Shown here: positions 27,865-34,989 of the stretch, in pieces
How the letters are laid out: every line of letters begins with the position of its first letter
Numbering within the stretch: position 1 is the first letter of the stretch
Source of the DNA: Lysinibacillus antri
GTDB lineage: Bacteria > Bacillota > Bacilli > Bacillales_A > Planococcaceae
Length of the DNA: 64,000 nt
NCBI RefSeq assembly: GCF_003977595.1
Contig: NZ_RYYR01000015.1
Location: 1 to 64,000 of the forward strand
Direction of reading: 5' to 3'
The notes under the pieces: generated by a model
Database searches by the model: none
What the model was told of the DNA's origin: nothing
The model's input: the letters and a program-made list of their open reading frames with translations, nothing else
Translations under genes and position numbers: made by a program

Positions 27865-27884
27865 TTACTTTACTCACCTCATTA

Positions 27885-28008
27885 GAAAAGTGGAGAACGC
27901 CCGTTTAGCTCCGAAAACAACTGGAGGAAACCACAAGAGGACGCTTTTTGTCCTCGTAGGGGTTTTCGCAAGTTTAGAGGAGCTGGCGTTCGCAACTAGA
28001 CACTTTTC
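27885..28008 (-). repeat. AGTGTCTAG-family palindromic repeat in the rib leader
   Basis: On the minus strand the element begins GAAAAGTGTCTAGTTGCGAACGCC and ends GGAGCTAAACGGGCG...CACTTTTC, with an internal stem GAGGACAAAAAGCGTCCTC. A relative lies at 48027-48143 with the same ends (AGTGTCTAGCTAC..GCGC, GAGCTGGGCGAGCGCC). It sits in the transcribed leader between the second riboswitch terminator and the ribE RBS. Confidence 0.75.
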
Positions 28009-28030
28009 AATATTTTTTTACTTTCTTTTA

Positions 28031-28066
28031 AAAATAAAAAACTCCTAAAGAAGTTCCTTAGGAGTT
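28031..28066 (-). terminator. Expression-platform terminator of proximal FMN riboswitch
   Basis: Minus strand hairpin AACTCCTAAGGAACTTCTTTAGGAGTT followed by TTTTTATTTT, 65 nt downstream of the aptamer. Confidence 0.85.
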
Positions 28067-28131
28067 GGGAGTATGTAAAAAGGCAATAGTTAAATAAACC
28101 TTTTGAAATGTATTTTTTCAAAAAGCGCCAT

Positions 28132-28256
28132 ATCCTTCTCCCATCCAGACTATACTGTCGGCTTTGGACTTACACCAAATCCTGCTAAAAATTAGCTCAC
28201 GGGCTTAGAATTGCTTCATCACCGTCGATTGGGAATTTCACCCGACCCCGAAGGAC
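28132..28256 (-). promoter_or_regulatory. FMN riboswitch (RFN element), proximal copy
   Basis: The minus strand shows the conserved RFN aptamer: CCTTCGGGGTCGGGTGAAATTCC, CGACGGTGAT, AGCCCGTGAGC, GATTTGGTG, CCAAAGCCGACAGTATAGTCTGGATGGGAGAAGG. It binds FMN and promotes termination at 28031-28066. It differs from the distal copy at about six positions over 125 nt. Confidence 0.97.
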
Positions 28257-28280
28257 AAATCATATTAAATTGCAACTAAA

Positions 28281-28309
28281 TAAAAAGACCCCGAATAAAA
28301 CTCGGAGTC
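28281..28309 (-). terminator. Expression-platform terminator of distal FMN riboswitch
   Basis: Minus strand hairpin GACTCCGAGTTTTATTCGGGGTC followed by TTTTTATTT, between the two aptamers. Its presence makes the distal riboswitch a complete unit. Confidence 0.85.
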
Positions 28310-28380
28310 GATAGGTTAAATGTAAAATTTTTGTATAACAAAATAGACTATTAAACATGATAAATTTAATAGCATTTTAC

Positions 28381-28505
28381 ATCCTTCTCCCATCCAGACT
28401 ATACTGTCGGCTTTGGATTCGCACCAAATCCTGCTAAAAACTAGCTCACGGGCTTAGAATTACTTCATCACCGTCGATTGGGAATTTCACCCGACCCCGA
28501 AGGAT
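28381..28505 (-). promoter_or_regulatory. FMN riboswitch (RFN element), distal copy
   Basis: Second complete RFN aptamer in direct orientation, 249 bp upstream of the proximal copy and nearly identical to it. All conserved blocks are intact. It is followed by its own terminator and then by the second riboswitch rather than by a gene. Confidence 0.97.
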
Positions 28506-28686
28506 ACATTTTATTTAATTAGAATTAAAGATAACATGAATTCAGAATATTATCTATAAAAAACATTTCTGTACAGTAAAATGTCAATATAGAGAGACGT
28601 ATATTAGGAAATATTTTCTGTGCTTGCTTTTACTCAGCTCCCGGGCTTAAGATGATTAGATGAACTTATTAAAGGACGTGAACACT

Positions 28687-30063
28687 TTGAGTGATAAAGT
28701 ATTAATGGAAGTTGGACAAAAATTTCCGTTAACAATAAAACGATTAGGCATTAATGGAGAAGGTGTGGGTTTCTACAAACGTAACGTAGTGTTTGTAAAA
28801 GGCGCTTTACCTGGAGAAGAAGTGACTGTAAAAGTTTCAAAAATACAACGAAACTTTGCGGAGGCTGATATATTAACTATTCGTAAAGCTTCAAAAGATC
28901 GTCAGGAGCCTATTTGCCCAATCTATAGCGAATGTGGTGGTTGCCAGCTTCAACATATTACATACGAAGGTCAATTAAAAGAAAAGCGTGATATGGTTGT
29001 GCAGGCGTTAGAGAAATATGTAAAACCAATTGCAGAAACGGTAGATATTCGTCCTACAATGGGAATGGACAATCCTTGGCATTATCGTAACAAAAGTAGC
29101 TTCCAAGTACGCAAAGAAGGCAAACGCGTATATGCTGGTCTCTTTGCAGAAGGAACGAATCAATTATTAAACATTAATGATTGTGCCGTTCAACATCCGT
29201 TAACATCTAAAATTACTGTAGCGACACGTAAAATCTTGCAAAAGCTTAACATCTCTATTTACGATGGTAAATCATTAAATGGTTTAGTTCGAACAATCGT
29301 CGTACGAACAGGTATTAAAACAGGTGAAACACAAGTTTGTTTAGTTACAACACGGAAGGATTTACCTCATAAAGAAGAGCTCATTGAACGTATGTTAAAG
29401 ATTGACCCAAGTATCGTATCCATTACACAAAATATTAACCGCGAGAAAACTTCTTTAATATTTGGTGATGAGACAATTGTTTTACATGGTAAAGAAACGA
29501 TTCACGAAAATCTTGGCGAGCTTGCTTTTGATTTATCTTCTCGTGCATTCTTCCAGTTAAATCCGGAGCAAACAGTCCATTTATATGATGAAATTAAAAA
29601 AGCAGCTGCATTAACTGGAAAAGAAAAAGTAGTCGATGCTTATTGTGGAGTTGGAACAATTGGACTATGGCTTGCTCCACATGCTAAAGAAGTTCGTGGT
29701 ATGGATGTAGTTCCTGAAAGCATTGATGACGCGAAGAAAAACGCACGAAACCATAAATTTAATCATGCTCGTTATTACACAGGAACGGCTGAAGAATGGC
29801 TTGGAAAATGGAAACGAGAAGGCTTTATCCCAGACGTGGTAACAGTAGACCCACCACGTACAGGCCTTGCACCAAGCTTTATTAAAACCGTCATGAAAAT
29901 CAAACCAAAACGTTTTGTGTACACTTCTTGTAACCCATCAACATTCGCAAAAGACTTACAAGAATTAACGAAAGTTTATAAAGTCGACTATATCCAGCCT
30001 GTCGATATGTTCCCGCAAACAGCAAGGGTTGAAGTTGTAGCGAAGTTAACATTGAAAAACTAA
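28687..30063 (+). CDS. rlmD: 23S rRNA (uracil-C5)-methyltransferase, RlmCD/RumA family
   Basis: About 458 residues. An N-terminal TRAM domain ([17 protein letters not shown]) precedes the iron-sulfur cysteines [10 protein letters not shown], a middle RNA-binding domain and a C-terminal SAM-dependent methylase with [19 protein letters not shown] and the catalytic [12 protein letters not shown] (Cys nucleophile). It would methylate 23S rRNA uracils, like B. subtilis YefA (RlmCD) or its paralogue YfjO. The locus beside pdaA resembles that of yfjO. I prefer the TTG at 28687, about 11 nt after AAAGGA; the ATG at 28660 lacks an RBS. Confidence 0.9.
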   Translation: MSDKVLMEVGQKFPLTIKRLGINGEGVGFYKRNVVFVKGALPGEEVTVKVSKIQRNFAEADILTIRKASKDRQEPICPIYSECGGCQLQHITYEGQLKEKRDMVVQALEKYVKPIAETVDIRPTMGMDNPWHYRNKSSFQVRKEGKRVYAGLFAEGTNQLLNINDCAVQHPLTSKITVATRKILQKLNISIYDGKSLNGLVRTIVVRTGIKTGETQVCLVTTRKDLPHKEELIERMLKIDPSIVSITQNINREKTSLIFGDETIVLHGKETIHENLGELAFDLSSRAFFQLNPEQTVHLYDEIKKAAALTGKEKVVDAYCGVGTIGLWLAPHAKEVRGMDVVPESIDDAKKNARNHKFNHARYYTGTAEEWLGKWKREGFIPDVVTVDPPRTGLAPSFIKTVMKIKPKRFVYTSCNPSTFAKDLQELTKVYKVDYIQPVDMFPQTARVEVVAKLTLKN

Positions 30064-30074
30064 TTGATCGATAT

Positions 30075-30108
30075 GCCATCTTCAAATTTTGAGGATGGCT
30101 TTTTATTT
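30075..30108 (+). terminator. rlmD intrinsic terminator
   Basis: Stem GCCATCTTCAAA / TTTGAGGATGGC followed by TTTTTATTTT. A 21-bp repeat array begins 13 bp further on. Confidence 0.88.
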
Positions 30109-30120
30109 TGAATTGTAAGT

Positions 30121-30200
30121 CGCACGTATTCCGCGAAAAGTCGCTCGTATCCCCTAAAAACTCGCACGTAAACCCACGAAAACCGCTCGTAAATTAATTT
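30121..30200 (+). repeat. 21-bp-period array, core CGCWCGTA (4 units)
   Basis: Core octamers start at 30121 (CGCACGTA), 30142 (CGCTCGTA), 30163 (CGCACGTA) and 30184 (CGCTCGTA), exactly 21 bp apart. The 13-bp fillers differ but mostly end in AAAA. The fifth base alternates A/T from unit to unit. The rest of the 30064-30430 gap (about 230 bp) is A/T-rich and must hold the promoter of the next operon. Confidence 0.9.
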
Positions 30201-30430
30201 AATTATCTTCATAAAGGATAAATATTTTTATTCTTTCTGTTAAGTCTATATAATAAGAAACTGTTAGATGAACTATGCGACAAAATAGTTGCTATTTTTA
30301 ACAAAACTTTTGTCGAAAAATGATTGATAGGTAAAAAATATTTCTGTATAATCTGTTTTATTGCGTTAAAATAGCTAGTTGCGTCTTAAAATTTGTTGCG
30401 CGCTAGTAACTTTGAGGGGGTTATAAAAAA

Positions 30431-31654
30431 TTGGGTAAAGCATTGATTATTGGAGCTGGCGGTGTAGCTAGCGTAGTGGTACACAAATGTGTACAAAATT
30501 CAGAAGTGTTCGAGGAGATTATGATCGCAAGTCGAACAAAATCAAAATGTGACGCGTTAAAAGAAAAGTTAGACGGCGGTAAAACAATTATCCACACTGC
30601 TCAAGTAGATGCGGATAATGTCGAAGAACTTGTTGAATTAATCAATGGATTTAAACCAGATGTGGTAATTAACGTTGCTTTACCATATCAAGACTTAACA
30701 ATTATGGATGCATGTTTAGAGACAGGTGTGCATTATGTAGATACAGCAAACTATGAGCCACCTGAAACTGCTAAATTTGAATATAAATGGCAATGGGCTT
30801 ACAAAGAAAAATTCGAAAAAGCTGGACTAACAGCACTTTTAGGTAGTGGATTTGACCCAGGTGTAACAGGCGTATTCTCTGCTTACGCGTTGAAACATCA
30901 TTTTGATGAAATTCACTACATCGATATTTTAGATGCGAACGCTGGTGACCACGGCTATCCATTCGCGACAAACTTCAACCCAGAAATTAACATTCGTGAA
31001 ATTACTGCAAATGGTCGTTACTGGAAAGAAGGCGAGTGGGTTGAAACAGAACCATTAGAATTCAAAGAAGTATATAACTTCCCAGAAATCGGGCCAAAAG
31101 ATATGTACCTTCTATATCATGAAGAATTAGAATCTTTAGCGAAAAACATTACAGGGATTAAACAAATCCGTTTCTGGATGACATTCTCTCAAAAATATAT
31201 TACGCATTTAAATGTTTTAGAAAACGTTGGAATGACATCAATTGAACCAATCGAATTTGAAGGTCAAATGATCCAACCACTTCAATTCTTAAAAGCGGTA
31301 TTACCAGATCCAGCTTCTCTAGGGCCACGTACAAAAGGTAAAACAAATATCGGATGTATTTTCCGTGGTATTAAAGACGGCGTAGAAAAAACTTACTACG
31401 TATATAACGTTTGTGATCATGAAGAATGTTACCGTGAAGTTGGTAGCCAAGCGATTTCATATACAACTGGCGTACCTGCAATGATCGGTGCAATGCTAGT
31501 AATGAATGGCGAATGGCAAAAACCTGGTGTTTGGAACGTAGAAGAATTCAATCCAGATCCATTCATGGACGCATTAAATAAATGGGGTCTTCCATGGCAA
31601 GAAAGTCATAACCCAGAACTTGTGGACCTTGAATTAGAAAAAGAGGCAAAGTAA
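30431..31654 (+). CDS. Saccharopine dehydrogenase family protein, probable carboxy(nor)spermidine synthase
   Basis: A 407-residue NAD(P)H-dependent enzyme with an N-terminal Rossmann motif IIGAGGVASVVVHKC (about 5-19) and the family segment LGSGFDPGVTGVFSAYA. With the decarboxylase gene that follows without a gap, it matches the carboxyspermidine dehydrogenase that condenses aspartate-semialdehyde with putrescine (or diaminopropane). The pair forms spermidine by the route without decarboxylated SAM. Start TTG at 30431 behind GAGGGGG. Putrescine and semialdehyde sources lie elsewhere; the product (spermidine or norspermidine) is inferred. Confidence 0.85.
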   Translation: MGKALIIGAGGVASVVVHKCVQNSEVFEEIMIASRTKSKCDALKEKLDGGKTIIHTAQVDADNVEELVELINGFKPDVVINVALPYQDLTIMDACLETGVHYVDTANYEPPETAKFEYKWQWAYKEKFEKAGLTALLGSGFDPGVTGVFSAYALKHHFDEIHYIDILDANAGDHGYPFATNFNPEINIREITANGRYWKEGEWVETEPLEFKEVYNFPEIGPKDMYLLYHEELESLAKNITGIKQIRFWMTFSQKYITHLNVLENVGMTSIEPIEFEGQMIQPLQFLKAVLPDPASLGPRTKGKTNIGCIFRGIKDGVEKTYYVYNVCDHEECYREVGSQAISYTTGVPAMIGAMLVMNGEWQKPGVWNVEEFNPDPFMDALNKWGLPWQESHNPELVDLELEKEAK

Positions 31655-32794
31655 ATGAAAGCAATTGATTGGAATCAAGTGCCGTCTCCTAGTTATATAG
31701 TAGACGAGCGTTTGCTTACACGTAACTTAGAAATTTTAAAATCGGTACAAGATCGTACTGGTTGTGATATTTTATTAGCACTTAAAGGATTTTCGATGTT
31801 TTCGACTTTCCCCCTTGCTAAACAATTTTTAAAAGGCATCACTTCTAGTTCATTATTTGAAGCACGCCTTGGTTACGAGGAATTTGGCAAAGAGGTTCAT
31901 GCTTATGCTCCTGCCTATGCGGAACATGAAATTGATGAATACTTAAAATATGTCGACCATATCGTATTCAACTCTTTTGACCAATTAAATAAGTACAAAG
32001 AAAAAGTACAAAGTTTAGACAAGCATGTATCAATCGGTTTACGTGTAAATCCAGGTTATTCTGAAGTTGAAACAGAACTGTATGATCCATGTGCGTTAAA
32101 TTCTCGTTTAGGAATTCCATTTGAACAATTCCGTCCAGATGAACTAGATGGGGTTGAGGGAATCCACTTCCATGCGATGTGTGAACAAAACTCGGACGTA
32201 TTAGAACGAATCATCCCTCATTTCGAGGAAAAATACGGTCCTTATTTACATCAAATGAAATGGGTAAATTTTGGCGGTGGTCATCATATTACTCGTCCTG
32301 ATTATGATGTCGATAAACTTGTGAATATCATTAACTATATTAAAGAGAAATATGATGTTCATGTTATTTTAGAGCCAGGCGAAGCAATTGCATTAAACAC
32401 TGGTTATTTAGTAACAACTGTACTTGACGTTGTGAAAAATGGTATGGAAATTGCCATTTTAGATACTTCTGCAACATGTCATATGCCAGACGTATTAGAA
32501 ATGCCTTACCGTCCACAAATTATCGGCGCAAGTACACCAAACGATAAAGCGCACACGTACCGTTTAGGCGGAATGACATGTCTTGCTGGTGACGTGATTG
32601 GTGACTATTCATTTGATGCGCCTTTAAAAGCTGGCGATAAAATTGTATTCACTGACATGGCCCACTATACAATGGTGAAAAACCACATGTTCAATGGTGT
32701 AAACTTACCAAGCATTTGTTTATATAACGAAGAAGAAGGCGTTAAAGTCATCCGTCAGTTTGGCTATGAAGATTATCGAAATAGATTATCTTAA
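31655..32794 (+). CDS. nspC: Carboxynorspermidine/carboxyspermidine decarboxylase
   Basis: A 379-residue fold-III PLP decarboxylase. The PLP lysine lies in LLALKGFSMFSTFP (about 41-54), followed by SRLGIPF, EGIHFHAMCEQ, the glycine-rich FGGGHHITRPDYD, LEPGEAI and the second-subunit Cys region ATCHMPDVLE. It removes the carboxyl from carboxyspermidine. The ATG directly abuts the stop of the previous gene and the RBS lies inside that gene, so the two are co-translated. Ends at a hairpin and a repeat array. Confidence 0.92.
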   Translation: MKAIDWNQVPSPSYIVDERLLTRNLEILKSVQDRTGCDILLALKGFSMFSTFPLAKQFLKGITSSSLFEARLGYEEFGKEVHAYAPAYAEHEIDEYLKYVDHIVFNSFDQLNKYKEKVQSLDKHVSIGLRVNPGYSEVETELYDPCALNSRLGIPFEQFRPDELDGVEGIHFHAMCEQNSDVLERIIPHFEEKYGPYLHQMKWVNFGGGHHITRPDYDVDKLVNIINYIKEKYDVHVILEPGEAIALNTGYLVTTVLDVVKNGMEIAILDTSATCHMPDVLEMPYRPQIIGASTPNDKAHTYRLGGMTCLAGDVIGDYSFDAPLKAGDKIVFTDMAHYTMVKNHMFNGVNLPSICLYNEEEGVKVIRQFGYEDYRNRLS

Positions 32795-32802
32795 TTTTTT
32801 AG

Positions 32803-32837
32803 AAAGCTAACTCACTTTTGTTGGGTTAGCTTTTTAT
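32803..32837 (+). terminator. nspC intrinsic terminator
   Basis: Stem AAAGCTAAC / GTTAGCTTT with loop TCACTTTTGTTGG, then TTT. Confidence 0.85.
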
Positions 32838-32855
32838 TATAGAAAACCACAAATT

Positions 32856-32960
32856 ATTAGCCAACTTTCATTAATTATTAGCCAAACTCGGCTTGATATT
32901 AGTCAAGTTTCTTTGATTATTAGCCAAATCTCATTCAATATTAGAAAATCGTCATTAAAC
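32856..32960 (+). repeat. 21-bp-period array, core ATTAGCCAA (5 units)
   Basis: Cores start at 32856 (ATTAGCCAA), 32877 (ATTAGCCAA), 32898 (ATTAGTCAA), 32919 (ATTAGCCAA) and 32940 (ATTAGAAAA), each step exactly 21 bp. Fillers of 12 bp differ. The array begins about 20 bp after the nspC terminator, between convergent genes. Confidence 0.92.
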
Positions 32961-32986
32961 AGAAAAAAGATAGGGAAATTGTTTCC

Positions 32987-34168
32987 CTACCTTACTTGTT
33001 GTATATCTAACTTTTTGCTCCCAATGTATACAATTACGTAAACTATAAATAGAATCACTGCAATAAATAATAAGAAGCTTATATTTTCAGTGACTTGTAA
33101 GAATAGTCCCCCGATGAACGGCCCTGTTAAACTACCTAAGCTGAAAAAGATGGCACATAGCATATTTCCAGTTGGCAATAAATCCTTTGGTGTTAAGTCT
33201 GCCATATACGTAATTCCTAGAGAAAATAACGAACCAAGGAACATACCAGATACTAAGAAGATCGCACCAACTAGTAGCTCAGAACTTTCAAATTGACTTC
33301 CAACTCCAAACAGAATGGTACCGAAAAATAATCCAATCAAAATGACCTTTCTTCTTCCAACTTGATCACCTAATATACCAAGAGGGATTTGCGTGATAAT
33401 CGCCCCTATCGAGAAAGATGCAAGGATAATGGATACATGAGAAACATCAAAATCTTTCCTCAATGCATAGACTGGAAACAATGCATTTAAGGAAGTTTCG
33501 AGTACGCCGTAAACAAAAGGTGGTAAAAATGCAACCCATGCATATTTAAACGATAATTTATAGCGTCCAAAACTATTCGTTCCCTGTGAATCTCCCTTTA
33601 ACGCTTCTGGCTTTTCATTACTAATAAAGAACACAAACGACCATGCAATTAAACATAGAATGGATGATACGATAAACGGTAACATTTCAGATATCTTGAT
33701 TAACGGTACCATCAACGGACCCACTGCAAACCCTACACCAAAAGACAAGCCGTAAATAGACATACTTTTCCCTAGATTCCCTTTTGGAGCTGAACTCGTT
33801 AACCACGTTTGAGTCGCAAAATGTAAACAATGATCCCCTATCCCAATTAGTAAACGTAAAATAAACCAGAACATAATATTTTGCCATAAAGGAAATAACA
33901 GTAATGAAAGAAATACTACTGCCCCACCAACAATGATGATTGGTTTATAGCCAAATTTTCGTAATGGCTGTTCTATAAATGGTGATATTAAAAGAGTGCC
34001 TATGTATAAACCCGTTGCATTTAAACCATTCAGCGTAGTAGATACGCCGTCTGACTCAAAAATGACGGAGATTAAAGGTAATAACATTCCCTGTGAGAAA
34101 CCCGAAATGGAAACAATAATAATTAAAGTCCAAAATCTACGTTGTTCATCTCTATGTGCTGCAACCAT
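32987..34168 (-). CDS. MFS transporter
   Basis: A 393-residue major facilitator protein with 12 predicted membrane helices in two halves. The second half has the loop LGILGDQVGRRKVILIG typical of drug/sugar exporters (motif A-like D-x-x-GRR). RBS TTGGAGGA is six bases before the ATG. It is preceded by a hairpin with a T run and a possible leader peptide, an arrangement found before some antibiotic-efflux genes, so drug export is a reasonable guess. Substrate is not known. Confidence 0.88.
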   Translation of the reverse strand: MVAAHRDEQRRFWTLIIIVSISGFSQGMLLPLISVIFESDGVSTTLNGLNATGLYIGTLLISPFIEQPLRKFGYKPIIIVGGAVVFLSLLLFPLWQNIMFWFILRLLIGIGDHCLHFATQTWLTSSAPKGNLGKSMSIYGLSFGVGFAVGPLMVPLIKISEMLPFIVSSILCLIAWSFVFFISNEKPEALKGDSQGTNSFGRYKLSFKYAWVAFLPPFVYGVLETSLNALFPVYALRKDFDVSHVSIILASFSIGAIITQIPLGILGDQVGRRKVILIGLFFGTILFGVGSQFESSELLVGAIFLVSGMFLGSLFSLGITYMADLTPKDLLPTGNMLCAIFFSLGSLTGPFIGGLFLQVTENISFLLFIAVILFIVYVIVYIGSKKLDIQQVR

Positions 34169-34251
34169 GCGTATCCTCCAACATTACTCTATTCCAAAAT
34201 CTCCGTACTATATTAACATAACAATGTCTAAATAGCTTTAAAAATTACATA

Positions 34252-34292
34252 GAAAAACCCTAGTGACATCTACTCTCAATGTACACTAGGGT
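34252..34292 (-). terminator. Strong hairpin upstream of the MFS gene (possible attenuator)
   Basis: Minus strand stem ACCCTAGTGTACAT / ATGTCACTAGGGT followed by TTTTTC. It lies about 85 bp before the MFS start, downstream of a candidate leader ORF. It could be an attenuator for the MFS gene or a plain terminator. Confidence 0.65.
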
Positions 34293-34305
34293 CTTCACAT
34301 ATCAA

Positions 34306-34413
34306 TTAACTCCATTTTTGATTGAATAAACGCAGGTTCGGCACGTGGATAGCCGAAAACTTGTTTAAACTCCCTCCTTTTCCTATTGAAGTGAGCATAT
34401 GCTTTTCGACCAT
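34306..34413 (-). CDS. Candidate 35-residue leader peptide before MFS gene
   Basis: An ORF on the minus strand encodes 35 residues (ending IHVPNLRLFNQKWS) and stops about 14 nt before the attenuator-like hairpin. A purine-rich AAAAGGAG abuts the ATG at 34413 and a second AAAAGGAGGG lies inside the ORF, so the true start is uncertain. The remaining 34414-34576 is A/T-rich promoter space shared with the next gene. Assigned as a leader only because of position and the hairpin. Confidence 0.35.
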   Translation of the reverse strand: MVEKHMLTSIGKGGSLNKFSAIHVPNLRLFNQKWS

Positions 34414-34576
34414 CTCCTTTTCTATTTGTTGTATACAATGTATCATATTATCTTAATGTTGTAAATATTCAGAAATTAAATATTTTTTATTTTTTTAATT
34501 AAAAAATTACTACTACATAATATTTGAACATTCTCCATTATTTCGTTATGATGGATTTGACGAAAGAGGTGCATTT

Positions 34577-34774
34577 ATGTCGAATTCAATTACAGATAAA
34601 AATAAGCAAGTAAATTACTTAAAAGAACGTCTTCAAATTTTTGTAGAAGTACTCGATGCCATTGATCCAGAAACTGCAGATTTAGAAGATATTGATCGAC
34701 TAATTCAAATCATTGATGATGTTGAAGATAAGATGGATCAATTTAATAATCGAAATGGTTTTGTAGGCGAATAA
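34577..34774 (+). CDS. SE1561-family small protein
   Basis: A 65-residue acidic helical protein (YLKERLQIFVEVLDAIDPETADLEDIDRLIQIIDDVEDKM) that matches a small conserved Firmicutes family named after staphylococcal SE1561. RBS AAGAGGTG precedes the ATG and a terminator follows, so it is a single-gene unit. Function unknown; a coiled-coil interaction module is plausible. Confidence 0.75.
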   Translation: MSNSITDKNKQVNYLKERLQIFVEVLDAIDPETADLEDIDRLIQIIDDVEDKMDQFNNRNGFVGE

Positions 34775-34783
34775 ACATCACAT

Positions 34784-34826
34784 CATCCAACTATTAGGTA
34801 ATCATCCTGATAGTTGGATTTTTTCT
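34784..34826 (+). terminator. Terminator after the SE1561-like gene
   Basis: Stem ATCCAACTAT / ATAGTTGGAT followed by TTTTTC. Confidence 0.85.
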
Positions 34827-34989
34827 TTGTAACTTTTCCAATTAGATACACTCATGTCTATATTTACTTAATAGTTTACTATTTTTCTTGAAGGTTAAGG
34901 TTCTATCACTCTTTTTTTAATTTAACGAAAAAGGTATAATGTCTTTGGAGAAAAAATAAATTTCTAAATATTCTGGGGGGAATATATTA

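Noticed and set aside
28636-28650. Third partial FMN aptamer before rlmD (AGCTCCCGGGCTTA)
   Set aside because: Only about 13 nt resemble the aptamer (AGCTCACGGGCTTA) and none of the other conserved blocks follow; chance or a tiny relic cannot be told apart.
30119-30200. 21-bp arrays as coding heptapeptide repeats
   Set aside because: 21 is divisible by three, but no array lies in an ORF with a start and RBS, and the filler changes are not codon-like.
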